Source of the DNA: Dysgonamonadaceae bacterium
Lineage (GTDB): Bacteria > Bacteroidota > Bacteroidia > Bacteroidales > Dysgonomonadaceae
NCBI GenBank assembly: GCA_031254645.1
Contig: JAIRUA010000013.1
Span: 1-64,000, forward strand
Direction of reading: 5' to 3'
DNA length: 64,000 nt
Positions 43,123 to 51,521 of the stretch are shown here, one piece after another. The notes beneath the pieces are model-generated. The model searched no databases. It was not told where the DNA came from and was given only the letters and a program-made list of their open reading frames with translations. Within the stretch, counting starts at the first letter, position 1. The number at the start of each line of letters is the position of its first letter. A program made the translations under genes and the position numbers.

Positions 43123-43170
43123 TGATTAATTGAATTCTGACCTCGCAAATCATTAAACACTAATCATTAA
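43105..43170. repeat. 23-bp perfect inverted repeat over the trpG stop
   Basis: Arms 43105-43127 and 43148-43170, made of TTAATGATTAGTG words, with more ATTAATCATTAA repeats to 43192. The left arm contains the trpG stop codon. Confidence 0.85.
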
Positions 43171-43194
43171 TCACTAAACATTAATCATTAAAAT

Positions 43195-44070
43195 ATGACT
43201 CATATTGGCGAAATTGCCGCCCTATTCACCGCATTTTCTTGGACAATTTGCGCACTTTTTTTCGAAAAAGCCGGACGACGAGTAGGCTCATTGTCGGTAA
43301 ACATTATCCGTATTTTTCTCGGTGTAATCTTCTTAGGAATAACCACTCTCATTACGCGCGGAATGTTTTTCCCGATGGATGCCACAGCACACAATTGGCT
43401 TTGGTTGGGTATTTCAGGTATTATCGGATTTTTCATCGGCGATTTGTTTCTGTTCAAATCCTATACGATGATTGGCTCACGCACATCGCAACTCGTGATG
43501 AGTCTTGCGCCGATGTTTACCGCCATTATCGGCTGGTTATTTTTGACAGAATTGCTTTCTTGGAAAAGTATTTTAGGAATTGTTGTTAGTATTACGGGCA
43601 TTATGATTGCCATTGCAGGCAAACAACTGAAATTGAATATTTCGCCCAAAGGATTTTTGTTTGCCTTGGGGGGTGCCATCGGACAAGCCGTTGGTTTGGT
43701 GCTGAGTAAAAAGGGAATGGACGGTTACGATGCAGTGGCATCTACGCAAATTCGTGCTATTTTCGGTTTCGTTTGTTTCGTGTTGTTAGTAACATTTTTG
43801 AAGCGTTGGGGACAAATTTTTCGCAGCACAAAAGATTTACAAAGTGTAAAAATGATTTCCATCGGTTCTATTTTTGGTCCATTTATCGGCGTGTCGCTTT
43901 CGCTTTATGCCGTACAACACACCAACACAGGTATCGCCGCCACGCTGATGGCGCTTGTGCCGATTATAATTATTGTGCCATCTGCGATAATGTTTAAGGA
44001 AAAAATTACGGCGCAACAGGTTATCGGTGCATTAATTAGCATTGTGGGGGCAAGTATTTTCTTCTTGTAA
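43195..44070 (+). CDS. EamA/DMT-family transporter
   Basis: 291 residues, ten membrane helices in two EamA repeats (GEIAALFTAFSWTICALFFEK and GFLFALGGAIGQAVGLVLSKK). The start codon is at the edge of the inverted repeat. DMT transporters export amino acids or metabolites; placement behind trpG suggests an aromatic compound, but that is inferred. Confidence 0.88.
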   Translation: MTHIGEIAALFTAFSWTICALFFEKAGRRVGSLSVNIIRIFLGVIFLGITTLITRGMFFPMDATAHNWLWLGISGIIGFFIGDLFLFKSYTMIGSRTSQLVMSLAPMFTAIIGWLFLTELLSWKSILGIVVSITGIMIAIAGKQLKLNISPKGFLFALGGAIGQAVGLVLSKKGMDGYDAVASTQIRAIFGFVCFVLLVTFLKRWGQIFRSTKDLQSVKMISIGSIFGPFIGVSLSLYAVQHTNTGIAATLMALVPIIIIVPSAIMFKEKITAQQVIGALISIVGASIFFL

Positions 44071-44080
44071 GAAAAAGTAT

Positions 44081-44088
44081 TATCTTTG
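44081..44088 (+). promoter_or_regulatory. -7 promoter element of the TIM-barrel gene
   Basis: TATCTTTG fits the -7 consensus, 36 bp before the next ATG. A -33 element is not clear. Confidence 0.5.
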
Positions 44089-44123
44089 CCAACGAAAATA
44101 AATAATTTACACATCAAATTCTT

Positions 44124-45008
44124 ATGAATAGAAAAGATTTTTTAAAGAGCTTAGGATTTTTGGCAGCCGGAGCAACAATTGGTTACAGCTGTAAAGGTAG
44201 AAATTTACTACAGGCAGAACCTAAAAAAGTAATCGGCGTTCAGCTTTGGTCGGTACGCAGTTTGATGAATCAAGATGTGCCCGCAACATTGAAAGGTTTA
44301 GCAGATTGTGGCTACCTTGCCATTGAATGTTTCGGTTACAACGATGCCAAGTATTTCAATATTGACATCAACGACTTCAATAAAATGGTCAATGATTTCG
44401 GTATGAAAATTACAAGCTCGCACCTTCCGGCGCGTTATACTCCCGAAACAAGGCAACAAGGGCTTGACTGGTGGAAAGATGCCGCCGACAAACACAAAGC
44501 AATAGGTTGCGACACAATGGTTGTTCCCGCATTGCCTACATTACACGGTGTTCCTCGCGAAGTGGAATGGTTGGAACCTGTTTGTGAATACCTCAACGAA
44601 GTAAACGATATTGCTAGAGCGCGCGGAATGAGAGCGGGTTTCCACAACCATAACAATGACGAAACCAGAATGCAAAACGGAGAAGTAATTCTTGATTATC
44701 TCATTGCAAATACCGACCCATCGTTTTTTATTCAGTTAGACAACCACAATATGGTGGACGGTGGTCGCGACCCGATTGCATTTCTTCATCAGTACAAGTC
44801 ACGTACTCAACAACTTCACGTAAAAGACGATGATATTATCGGCGCATCGGGTAAAATTGATTTCAAGGAATTGTTCACAGTAGCCGCTCAATATGGTATT
44901 TATGAGCCAATTGTTGAGGTAGAAAATTATCCGATAGAGGTGATGGAATGTATGTGCCAAAGTGCCGACTATTTACTTAATGCGCCTTATGTGCAATATT
45001 TTGGATAA
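44124..45008 (+). CDS. Exported sugar phosphate isomerase/epimerase-like protein
   Basis: 294 residues of the xylose-isomerase-like TIM-barrel family: IGVQLWSVRSLMN, LADCGYLAIECFG, FHNHNNDE, FFIQLDNHNMVDGG, QLHVKDDDIIG and PIVEVENYP hold the usual metal ligands. The N-terminus (MNRKDFLKSLGFLAAGATIGYSC) is a lipoprotein- or Tat-like signal without a full RR pair. Probably acts on a sugar or inositol derivative in the periplasm. Ends at a good terminator. Confidence 0.85.
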   Translation: MNRKDFLKSLGFLAAGATIGYSCKGRNLLQAEPKKVIGVQLWSVRSLMNQDVPATLKGLADCGYLAIECFGYNDAKYFNIDINDFNKMVNDFGMKITSSHLPARYTPETRQQGLDWWKDAADKHKAIGCDTMVVPALPTLHGVPREVEWLEPVCEYLNEVNDIARARGMRAGFHNHNNDETRMQNGEVILDYLIANTDPSFFIQLDNHNMVDGGRDPIAFLHQYKSRTQQLHVKDDDIIGASGKIDFKELFTVAAQYGIYEPIVEVENYPIEVMECMCQSADYLLNAPYVQYFG

Positions 45009-45056
45009 GAGCGCTTTTGAATGCTGATAACGCGCTTTTAGAAGTTTCACTTTTAG

Positions 45057-45111
45057 TGCGAATGACGGTTGAAAAGATTGAAAAACATACACACCATCAT
45101 TCGCATTTTTT
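45057..45111 (+). terminator. Terminator behind the TIM-barrel gene
   Basis: GCGAATGA (45059-45066) pairs with TCATTCGC (45097-45104) over a 30-nt loop, followed by six T. The following gene starts only 22 bp later. Confidence 0.65.
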
Positions 45112-45132
45112 AGAAATATAAAATATAATCGT

Positions 45133-45906
45133 ATGAAACGCATAAATTTTTTTATTTTTCTTTTTGCCCTTACGTTCAGTTTCTTGAATGCTACAAACGG
45201 TAGTATTGACAACACGGAGGCCGCAACTAAACAAATTTACGAGTGGCGCATTTATACACTCACCGGAAATAATACAAAAGCACTTGATAATTTTTTCGAG
45301 AAATCGTTGATTCCTGCGTATAACCGATACAACATTCCTGTTGGTGCATTTTCCAACTTCAAACCGGAAGATGGCGAACAGCGGTATTTATTGTTCGTTT
45401 ATCCCGATTTAGAAACGTATAATCGAGTCCGGCAGGCAGTTTGGAATGATGAGGAATTTCTGAAAACCGCTATGCCATTTTTCGAAACAAGCGCACCTAA
45501 TCCGGCTTACTTGCCTTACGAAACTTATTTGACAGAAGCGTTTGATAAAATTCCCAAAATACGAGTACCGGATAAAAGCCGCACATTGTTTGAATACCGA
45601 AACTACTGGAGTCCAAACGAAGAGGCTAACCAACGTAAAGTCGATATGTTCAACATAGAAGAAATTGATTTATTCGATAAATTGGGGATAAACTCTGTTT
45701 TTTATGGCGAAGTATTGTCGGGAACACGTATGCCTGCATTGATTTATTTGGCTTGGTTTGAAGATGAGGATACGCGTAATACTGCTTGGAGCACTTTCAG
45801 GGTACACCCTGAATGGATAGAAATGAGGGACAGACCTCAATATAAAAATACGGCTACGAATAATACTTCAAAATTATTGTCGCCAATGAATTATTCGCAG
45901 TTTTAG
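45133..45906 (+). CDS. NIPSNAP-family secreted protein
   Basis: 257 residues with an N-terminal signal peptide (to about residue 20). Two dimeric alpha/beta-barrel NIPSNAP units: YEWRIYTLTGNNTKALDNFFE and LFEYRNYWSPNEEANQRKVDMF, the second with FYGEVLSGTRMPALIYLAWFEDEDTRNTAWSTF and a C-terminal HPEW. The function is unknown in bacteria. Between the TIM-barrel gene and the pheA leader. Confidence 0.85.
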   Translation: MKRINFFIFLFALTFSFLNATNGSIDNTEAATKQIYEWRIYTLTGNNTKALDNFFEKSLIPAYNRYNIPVGAFSNFKPEDGEQRYLLFVYPDLETYNRVRQAVWNDEEFLKTAMPFFETSAPNPAYLPYETYLTEAFDKIPKIRVPDKSRTLFEYRNYWSPNEEANQRKVDMFNIEEIDLFDKLGINSVFYGEVLSGTRMPALIYLAWFEDEDTRNTAWSTFRVHPEWIEMRDRPQYKNTATNNTSKLLSPMNYSQF

Positions 45907-45990
45907 AAGGTATAGAAGTAGAGGAAATTGGCATTATTTCAGTGTTTGGAAGGAATAATTTTCATTTTCTACAAAAAATCTCTCTATTTG

Positions 45991-46021
45991 TTTGTTCGTT
46001 CAAAAAAAAGCAGTACATTTG
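45991..46021 (+). promoter_or_regulatory. Promoter of the aromatic operon
   Basis: TTTG at 45991-45994, 19 bp spacing, TACATTTG at 46014-46021: both Bacteroidota elements match. The leader ATG follows 28 bp later. Confidence 0.75.
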
Positions 46022-46049
46022 CACCCATAATTCAGCAAAATTAATCAAA

Positions 46050-46106
46050 ATGAACTGTCAAGGTTTTGCATATTCTTTCTGTTTTTACTTTTACTTTAAT
46101 AGGTAG
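46050..46106 (+). CDS. pheL: Phe/Tyr-rich leader peptide (attenuation)
   Basis: An 18-codon frame with ATG and TAG containing five Phe and three Tyr, six of them consecutive or nearly so at its end (FCFYFYF). It lies between a clear promoter and a terminator before the prephenate dehydratase gene. A ribosome stalled here for lack of Phe- or Tyr-tRNA would leave the antiterminator arm at 46108 free to pair. Classic pheL-type attenuation, here for both end products of the operon. Confidence 0.85.
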   Translation: MNCQGFAYSFCFYFYFNR

Positions 46107-46107
46107 A

Positions 46108-46199
46108 GGCAGGATTTTATGTGCAAAATTGAGAGAACAGAATAACAATCATATCACTATAAAATAAAATCCTGCCGATTAAAACGGTGGGATTTTTTT
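46108..46199 (+). promoter_or_regulatory. Attenuator: antiterminator and terminator
   Basis: GGCAGGATTTTAT (46108-46120) is the perfect complement of ATAAAATCCTGCC (46164-46176). The latter overlaps the left arm of a terminator (46167-46177 with 46185-46195, G-T pairs allowed, then T-run to 46199). The two structures exclude each other. The first arm begins two bases behind the leader stop codon, so ribosome position decides which forms. Confidence 0.88.
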
Positions 46200-46220
46200 A
46201 TTTGAATAAACGAATAAAAA

Positions 46221-47057
46221 ATGAAACGAGTAGCTATTCAAGGAGGATTGGGCGCAAATCACGAAATTGCAGCGCGAAAATATTTCAAGGACGAAGAATT
46301 GGAAATTGTTCCTTGTGTTACGTTTCGGGATATTTTTGTCGAAGCGAAGAAAGATACTTTGCTTATCGGGATTATGGCAATTGAGAACACAATCGCCGGA
46401 AGCCTTTTGCAAAACCACAATCTTTTGACAATTAATAATTTGCAAATTGCAGGCGAACACAAAATGTTGATATCGCATTCATTGGCAGTACTTCCGGGAC
46501 AAACTTTTTCCGATATTAAAGAAGTAATGTCGCACCCAATGGCATTAATGCAATGTCAAGATTTTTTGGATACGCTTCCCAATGCGAGAAATGTGGAACA
46601 CGACGATACCGCATTGGCAGCAAAGGAAATACGTGATAAAAATCTTATCGGTACAGCCGCTATTTGCAGTACACTTGCCGCTGAAATGTACGGTTTGGAA
46701 ATTCTCGCCACAGGAATCGAAACGAATAAGCGGAATTTTACACGCTTTCTGGTTTTGGCGCAAGGCGATATGTTGCAAGAAGTACAAAAAAACAACGGAA
46801 TCAATAAATCTTCGCTCGTTTTCGTGCTTCCGCACAACGAAGGAAGTTTGTCGCAAGTACTATCCGTTTTGTCGTTTTATAATGTCAATCTCACTCGTAT
46901 TCAGAGCCTTCCCATTATCGGACGAGAGTGGGAATATCAATTTTATATCGACCTCACATTTGCCGATTACAACCGTTATCGACAAGCAGTTGGTGCAATT
47001 TTGCCGCTTGTGAGTGATCTAAAAGTATTAGGCGAATATATGGAGTTTCCGGTTTAA
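46221..47057 (+). CDS. pheA: Prephenate dehydratase with ACT domain
   Basis: 278 residues. Catalytic part starts KRVAIQGGLGANHEIAARKYF and includes the conserved NFTRFLVL (Thr-Arg-Phe) motif. A C-terminal ACT domain (SSLVFVLPHNEGSLSQVLSVLSFYNVNLTRIQSLP) would bind phenylalanine for feedback control. Converts prephenate to phenylpyruvate. First structural gene behind the Phe/Tyr attenuator; 32 bp before the aminotransferase gene. Confidence 0.94.
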   Translation: MKRVAIQGGLGANHEIAARKYFKDEELEIVPCVTFRDIFVEAKKDTLLIGIMAIENTIAGSLLQNHNLLTINNLQIAGEHKMLISHSLAVLPGQTFSDIKEVMSHPMALMQCQDFLDTLPNARNVEHDDTALAAKEIRDKNLIGTAAICSTLAAEMYGLEILATGIETNKRNFTRFLVLAQGDMLQEVQKNNGINKSSLVFVLPHNEGSLSQVLSVLSFYNVNLTRIQSLPIIGREWEYQFYIDLTFADYNRYRQAVGAILPLVSDLKVLGEYMEFPV

Positions 47058-47089
47058 CAGTTTAACAATTCAATGATTCAACAACAAAA

Positions 47090-48259
47090 ATGATACAACC
47101 CGCCGAACATATTAAAGCCGTTTCGGAATACTACTTTTCCATCAAATTAGCGGAAGTAGCGAAGCTAAACGCCGAAGGGAAAAACGTAATCAATCTCGGT
47201 ATTGGCAGCCCCGACCAACCACCGTCAAGAGAAACGATTGATGTACTGTGCGAAAACGCACACCGCGCCGATGCGCACGGTTATCAACCCTACACGGGCG
47301 TTCCCGAATTGCGTCGAGCGTTTGTCAATTGGTACAAACGAATTTATAATGTGGAGCTTACTACAGACGAATTCCTTCCGCTCATCGGCTCGAAAGAGGG
47401 GATTTTGCATATTTCGATGGCGTTTCTCAACGTGGGTGATGGTGTACTTGTACCCAATCCGGGCTATCCAACCTACACATCGGTGTCAAATTTGCTTTGT
47501 GCGAACGTGATTCCTTACGATTTACTCGAAAACAACAATTGGCAGCCCAATTTCGATGCATTGGAACGAATGGATTTGTCGAACGTGAAACTGATGTGGG
47601 TCAATTATCCGAATATGCCGACAGGAGCGAATGCTTCGCAAGAATTGTTCGAAAAATTAGTTGCTTTCGGAAAAAAACACCAAATCGTCATTTGCCACGA
47701 CAATCCCTACAGTTTCATTCTCAATGATAACCCGATAAGTATCTTGTCAGTGGACGGCGCAAAGGATATTTGTATCGAACTCAATTCGTTTAGTAAATCG
47801 CACAATATGCCGGGTTGGCGAATGGGACTCCTTGCCTCCAACGCCGAATTTGTGAAATGGGTGTTGCGGGCGAAAAGCAATATCGACAGCGGACAATTCA
47901 AACCGATGCAATTGGCTGCCATTGCAGCACTTAACAATGCACCCGAATGGCACGCCGAAATGAACAAACTGTATACCGAAAGGCGCAAATGGGCAGAAAA
48001 AATAATGGATTTACTCGGTTGCGAATACGATAAAAAACAAGTGGGAATGTTTGTTTGGGCGAAATTGCCTGACGATGCACCCGATAGCAAAACGTTTATC
48101 GATAATATTTTATACAACGCATACGTGTTTATTACGCCCGGCGCAATTTTCGGTAGCAATGGCAACCGATATATTCGGATTTCGTTGTGTGCTTCGGTTG
48201 AAAAATTGGAGGAGGCGTACAATCGTTGTACAAGGTTGAAAAATAATAAATTAGAATGA
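47090..48259 (+). CDS. Class I/II aminotransferase (aromatic, likely)
   Basis: 389 residues of PLP fold type I. PLP lysine near residue 235 in NSFSKSHNMPGWRMG; substrate and cofactor sites NYPNMPTGANAS, CHDNPYSFI and the C-terminal arginine in NRYIRISLC. Similar to LL-DAP or aspartate/aromatic aminotransferases. Between pheA and the DAHP synthase gene it most likely makes Phe and Tyr from their keto acids. Overlaps the next gene by four bases. Confidence 0.9.
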   Translation: MIQPAEHIKAVSEYYFSIKLAEVAKLNAEGKNVINLGIGSPDQPPSRETIDVLCENAHRADAHGYQPYTGVPELRRAFVNWYKRIYNVELTTDEFLPLIGSKEGILHISMAFLNVGDGVLVPNPGYPTYTSVSNLLCANVIPYDLLENNNWQPNFDALERMDLSNVKLMWVNYPNMPTGANASQELFEKLVAFGKKHQIVICHDNPYSFILNDNPISILSVDGAKDICIELNSFSKSHNMPGWRMGLLASNAEFVKWVLRAKSNIDSGQFKPMQLAAIAALNNAPEWHAEMNKLYTERRKWAEKIMDLLGCEYDKKQVGMFVWAKLPDDAPDSKTFIDNILYNAYVFITPGAIFGSNGNRYIRISLCASVEKLEEAYNRCTRLKNNKLE

Positions 48260-48885
48260 AAAGAATCGACATAAATAATTGGGAGAGAAAAGAATATTTT
48301 GATTTTTTCTCAAAAATGGCAAGCCCATATTTCGGCATTACAACAGAAGTGGATTGCACCAAAGCCTACAATATAGCTAAAGAAAAGGGATACTCTTTTT
48401 TTGCGTATTATTTATATAAATCTTTGGTTGCAGCCAACTTTATTGAAGAATTACGACTAAGAATCATTGATAATGAAGTCATTTTATTAGAAAAAATGAG
48501 TATCGGAACAACAGTTGGACGAAAAAATGGAACGTATGGTTTAGCTTTTGTCGAGTATTCCGATAGTTTTGAAGATTTCAATGCAGCATTACAAAAAGAA
48601 ATTGAAGCCGTACACCATTCTGTTGGATTACGACTAAATGACGACGCTAAAAGAACGGACTTAATCCATTATTCGACAATTCCTTGGACTTCGTTTTCTG
48701 CGATATTGCACCCACGAAGCTTGGACAAAATAGAATCCATTCCAAAAATTGTTTTTGGAAAATATAGCGAGCGTGAGGGTCATAAATTTCTACCCATTTC
48801 CATTGAAGCAAATCACGCATTAGCCGATGGTTTTCATTTGGCAAAATTTCTCAACAAATTTCAACAAGAACTTGATAATGAATAA
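48256..48885 (+). CDS. Chloramphenicol-acetyltransferase-like protein
   Basis: 209 residues of the CAT/CoA-dependent acyltransferase fold: WERKEYFDFFSKMASPYFGITTEVDC, KGYSFFAYYLYKSLVAANFIEELRLRI, and the active-site segment ANHALADGFHLAKF. True CAT has HHxxxDG; the first His is replaced by Asn, but the catalytic second His and DG are present. It starts inside the aminotransferase gene stop (ATGA overlap), so it is a built-in operon member. Acetylation of an aromatic intermediate is possible; antibiotic resistance is not supported by context. Confidence 0.85.
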   Translation: MKRIDINNWERKEYFDFFSKMASPYFGITTEVDCTKAYNIAKEKGYSFFAYYLYKSLVAANFIEELRLRIIDNEVILLEKMSIGTTVGRKNGTYGLAFVEYSDSFEDFNAALQKEIEAVHHSVGLRLNDDAKRTDLIHYSTIPWTSFSAILHPRSLDKIESIPKIVFGKYSEREGHKFLPISIEANHALADGFHLAKFLNKFQQELDNE

Positions 48886-48922
48886 GAATCAGGACTAAAA
48901 AAATAAGCAAATCAACGACAAT

Positions 48923-49993
48923 ATGAATTTCGAATCAATCTTATTTCCCGAAATAGACGACAAACGTCCACTTGTCATTTCCGGTCCGTGCAGTGCCGAA
49001 ACCGAAGAGCAAGTGATGACTACGGCAAAAGAATTATCTGCCGCAGGCGTAAAAATATTCAGAGCCGGCGTATGGAAGCCTCGCACGAAACCCGGTGGAT
49101 TCGAGGGCGTTGGCATTCCCGCGCTCAAATGGCTGCAACAAGTAAAAAAAGAAACCGGAATGTACACCGCAACCGAAGTAGCAACCGAAAAGCACGTGTA
49201 CGAAGCGTTGAAACACGGCGTGGATATACTGTGGATTGGTGCACGTACAACCGCAAATCCGTTTGCGGTGCAAGAAATTGCCAATGCGCTGCAAGGTATT
49301 GATATTCCGGTATTAATCAAAAATCCGGTCAATCCCGATTTGGAATTGTGGATTGGCGCGATTGAGCGGATTTATAACGCAGGACTTCGCAAACTAGGCG
49401 TGATTCATCGCGGTTTCAGTTCGTCCGACAAAACTATTTATCGCAATATGCCGCAATGGCACATCCCGATTGAACTGAAACGCCGATTCCCAACACTTCC
49501 CATTATTTGCGACCCAAGTCATATCAGCGGGAGATGCGACTTGCTGTTAAAAATCAGTCAGCAAGCAATGGATTTGAATTATTATGGTTTAATTATCGAA
49601 TCGCACCATTCGCCCGATGACGCTTGGAGTGATAAAAATCAGCAAATTACACCTTCAATATTGGAAGAATTGCTCAACACGCTTATCATTCGCAATACTG
49701 TTCAAACTACGGAAAATTTATCGGAATTACGCTCACAAATTGATGAATTGGACAACGAGTTATTACAGCTACTTTCCAAGCGTATGCGCGTGTCGCGCGA
49801 AATTGGGCAATACAAAATTGAACACAATATGCCGATTCTGCAAACAATTCGTTACGACCATATTCTTAACGACCGGGTGAAGCAAGCGAAAAGTATGGAT
49901 ATGTCCGGCGAATTTATTAAACAGGTGTTGGAGTCAATTCATTCTGAATCTGTTCGCCAACAAATGGTGGTGATGGAGAAGAATAAAAAATGA
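48923..49993 (+). CDS. Bifunctional DAHP synthase / chorismate mutase
   Basis: 356 residues. Residues 1-255 form a type I-beta DAHP synthase (VISGPCSAETEEQVM, RAGVWKPRTKPGGFEG, TATEVATEKHVYEALKHGVD, NPVNPDLELW, CDPSHISGRCD). Residues ~265-350 are an AroQ-type chorismate mutase (LRSQIDELDNELLQLLSKRMRVSREIGQYK). Makes the first shikimate-pathway compound and then prephenate. The fused mutase may also act as allosteric sensor. Overlaps the prephenate dehydrogenase gene by four bases. Confidence 0.95.
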   Translation: MNFESILFPEIDDKRPLVISGPCSAETEEQVMTTAKELSAAGVKIFRAGVWKPRTKPGGFEGVGIPALKWLQQVKKETGMYTATEVATEKHVYEALKHGVDILWIGARTTANPFAVQEIANALQGIDIPVLIKNPVNPDLELWIGAIERIYNAGLRKLGVIHRGFSSSDKTIYRNMPQWHIPIELKRRFPTLPIICDPSHISGRCDLLLKISQQAMDLNYYGLIIESHHSPDDAWSDKNQQITPSILEELLNTLIIRNTVQTTENLSELRSQIDELDNELLQLLSKRMRVSREIGQYKIEHNMPILQTIRYDHILNDRVKQAKSMDMSGEFIKQVLESIHSESVRQQMVVMEKNKK

Positions 49994-50763
49994 AAATACT
50001 TATTCTCGGCGCAGGAAAAATGGGCTCGTTTTTCGCCGATGTATTGAGTTTCGACCACGAAGTGGCAATTCTCGACACCGACCCAAAAAGATTACGTTTT
50101 ACGTACAACACGCAACGAATGACTTCGCCTGACGAAGCACAAGCCTTTGCGCCCGAACTCGTTATCAACGCCGTAACGCTGAGATATACTGTTGAAGCGT
50201 TTAACAGCGTGCTATCCTATTTGCCCGAAACGTGCATCTTGAGCGATATTGCTTCGGTAAAAAACGGTTTGGAAGATTTTTATCGCACAAGTATGCACCC
50301 CTATGTTTCCACGCATCCGATGTTTGGTCCTACATTTGCGAGTCTTAATGATTTAAGTCCGCAAAATGCCATTATTATTTCAGAATCATCGCATTTGGGC
50401 AAAGTATTTTTTCGTGATTTGTACCAACAGCTGAAACTTAATGTTTTTGAATATACGTTTCGTGAGCACGATGAAACCATTGCCTATTCGCTTTCCATTC
50501 CGTTTGCATCTACACTCGTTTTCGCTTCGGTAATGAAGCATCAAGACGCACCCGGAACGACGTTTAAAAAACATATGAATATTGCGAAAGGGCTACTTTC
50601 AGAAGACGATTTTTTGCTGACTGAGATTCTTTTTAATCGGTTTACTTTGGAACAATTGACAAGTATTCGACTAAAATTGAGAGAACTGATTGAAATTATT
50701 GATGAAAAGGATATGGATAAAATGAAGATGTTTTTGGGGGAAGTGAGAAAGAATATTGAGTAA
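49990..50763 (+). CDS. tyrA: Prephenate dehydrogenase
   Basis: 257 residues. N-terminal Rossmann motif ILILGAGKMGSFFADVLSFDHEVAILD, then SDIASVKNGLEDFY and STHPMFGPTFA with the conserved His-Pro-Met-Phe-Gly-Pro, and a helical C-terminal domain. Converts prephenate to 4-hydroxyphenylpyruvate. No ACT domain; feedback would be left to the attenuator and to pheA. End of the aromatic operon, convergent with the beta-lactamase gene. Confidence 0.93.
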   Translation: MKILILGAGKMGSFFADVLSFDHEVAILDTDPKRLRFTYNTQRMTSPDEAQAFAPELVINAVTLRYTVEAFNSVLSYLPETCILSDIASVKNGLEDFYRTSMHPYVSTHPMFGPTFASLNDLSPQNAIIISESSHLGKVFFRDLYQQLKLNVFEYTFREHDETIAYSLSIPFASTLVFASVMKHQDAPGTTFKKHMNIAKGLLSEDDFLLTEILFNRFTLEQLTSIRLKLRELIEIIDEKDMDKMKMFLGEVRKNIE

Positions 50764-50777
50764 ATGTCTCTTTATTC

Positions 50778-51521
50778 TCAGTCGAACAAATTAATCGTGT
50801 AATCTAACAGTTCAATTCCTCCCAATTCTCCGTGTCCCGGGATAACTTTTTTGACGTTTGGAAATGCTACCTTTACTCGTCTTACGGTTTCTGCCCATTC
50901 TTCAACATTCGCTTCCGCCAAATTGCCTTGTCCGTCGCCCATCGCTTTTATCAAGCATCCACCAAACATAATATTTTCCAACGGAAAATAGCCAATTATA
51001 TTATCACATGTATGTCCTTCACCAAAAAAACCGAGTATCACTTTTTCATTACCGGCATTCAATTCCAAATATTTATCAAAACCGTTTTGTGGCAAAGGAA
51101 GGGCATTTTCTTCCGCAATTTGTATTGTTCTGTTGTGGGCATAAGAGGCAATGCCTTGTCTGTGAAACTCGTTCAAGCCACCCAAATTGTCAATGTGAGA
51201 ATGTGTTGAGATGACAGCTATAATTTTGCTATTCAACGAATTTACTATCCATTCAATCAATTCGCGAGAAGTTTCGTCATCAGGTGGTGTATCAAAAACA
51301 ATGGCTTCGTTTTGATAAATAACAATCATTCCATTGCACGCGACTTTTCCCCACTCTCTTGCGTCAAAAAATGAAATATGTTGATACACATATCTTGAAA
51401 GCTGATTGATTATCAACGTATCGGACTGATAAACTATCTTCTCTTTTTTACAGCCTATTAGGGTAGTACTCAAAACCAAAGTAAGAATGCTTAATGTGAT
51501 TATTATTTTTTTGTTCATCAT
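50778..51521 (-). CDS. Subclass B1 metallo-beta-lactamase (lipoprotein)
   Basis: 247 residues, lipobox LIGC at Cys24. All six B1 zinc ligands are in place: His107, His109 and Asp111 in THSHIDNLGG, His170 in GEGHTCDN, Cys189 in FGGCLIKAM and His230 in VIPGHGELGG, and the region between resembles CcrA/CfiA and related chromosomal B1 enzymes (SYAHNRTIQIAEENALPLP). It would hydrolyse beta-lactams including carbapenems, tethered to the periplasmic side of a membrane. It follows the permease gene without a gap and converges with the prephenate dehydrogenase gene. Activity is inferred from the ligands. Confidence 0.93.
   Translation of the reverse strand: MMNKKIIITLSILTLVLSTTLIGCKKEKIVYQSDTLIINQLSRYVYQHISFFDAREWGKVACNGMIVIYQNEAIVFDTPPDDETSRELIEWIVNSLNSKIIAVISTHSHIDNLGGLNEFHRQGIASYAHNRTIQIAEENALPLPQNGFDKYLELNAGNEKVILGFFGEGHTCDNIIGYFPLENIMFGGCLIKAMGDGQGNLAEANVEEWAETVRRVKVAFPNVKKVIPGHGELGGIELLDYTINLFD

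Larger units (their letters stand above)
45907..46220 (+). other. Leader region of the aromatic operon
   Basis: 314 bp without a long gene. Holds the promoter at 45991-46021, the Phe/Tyr leader peptide at 46050-46106 and the terminator/antiterminator at 46108-46199. The first ~80 bp carry nothing recognised. Confidence 0.8.

Noticed and set aside
48256-48885. CAT-like gene as an acquired chloramphenicol resistance gene
   Set aside because: It is translationally fused into a biosynthetic operon, the HHxxxDG motif is altered, and no mobile element is nearby.
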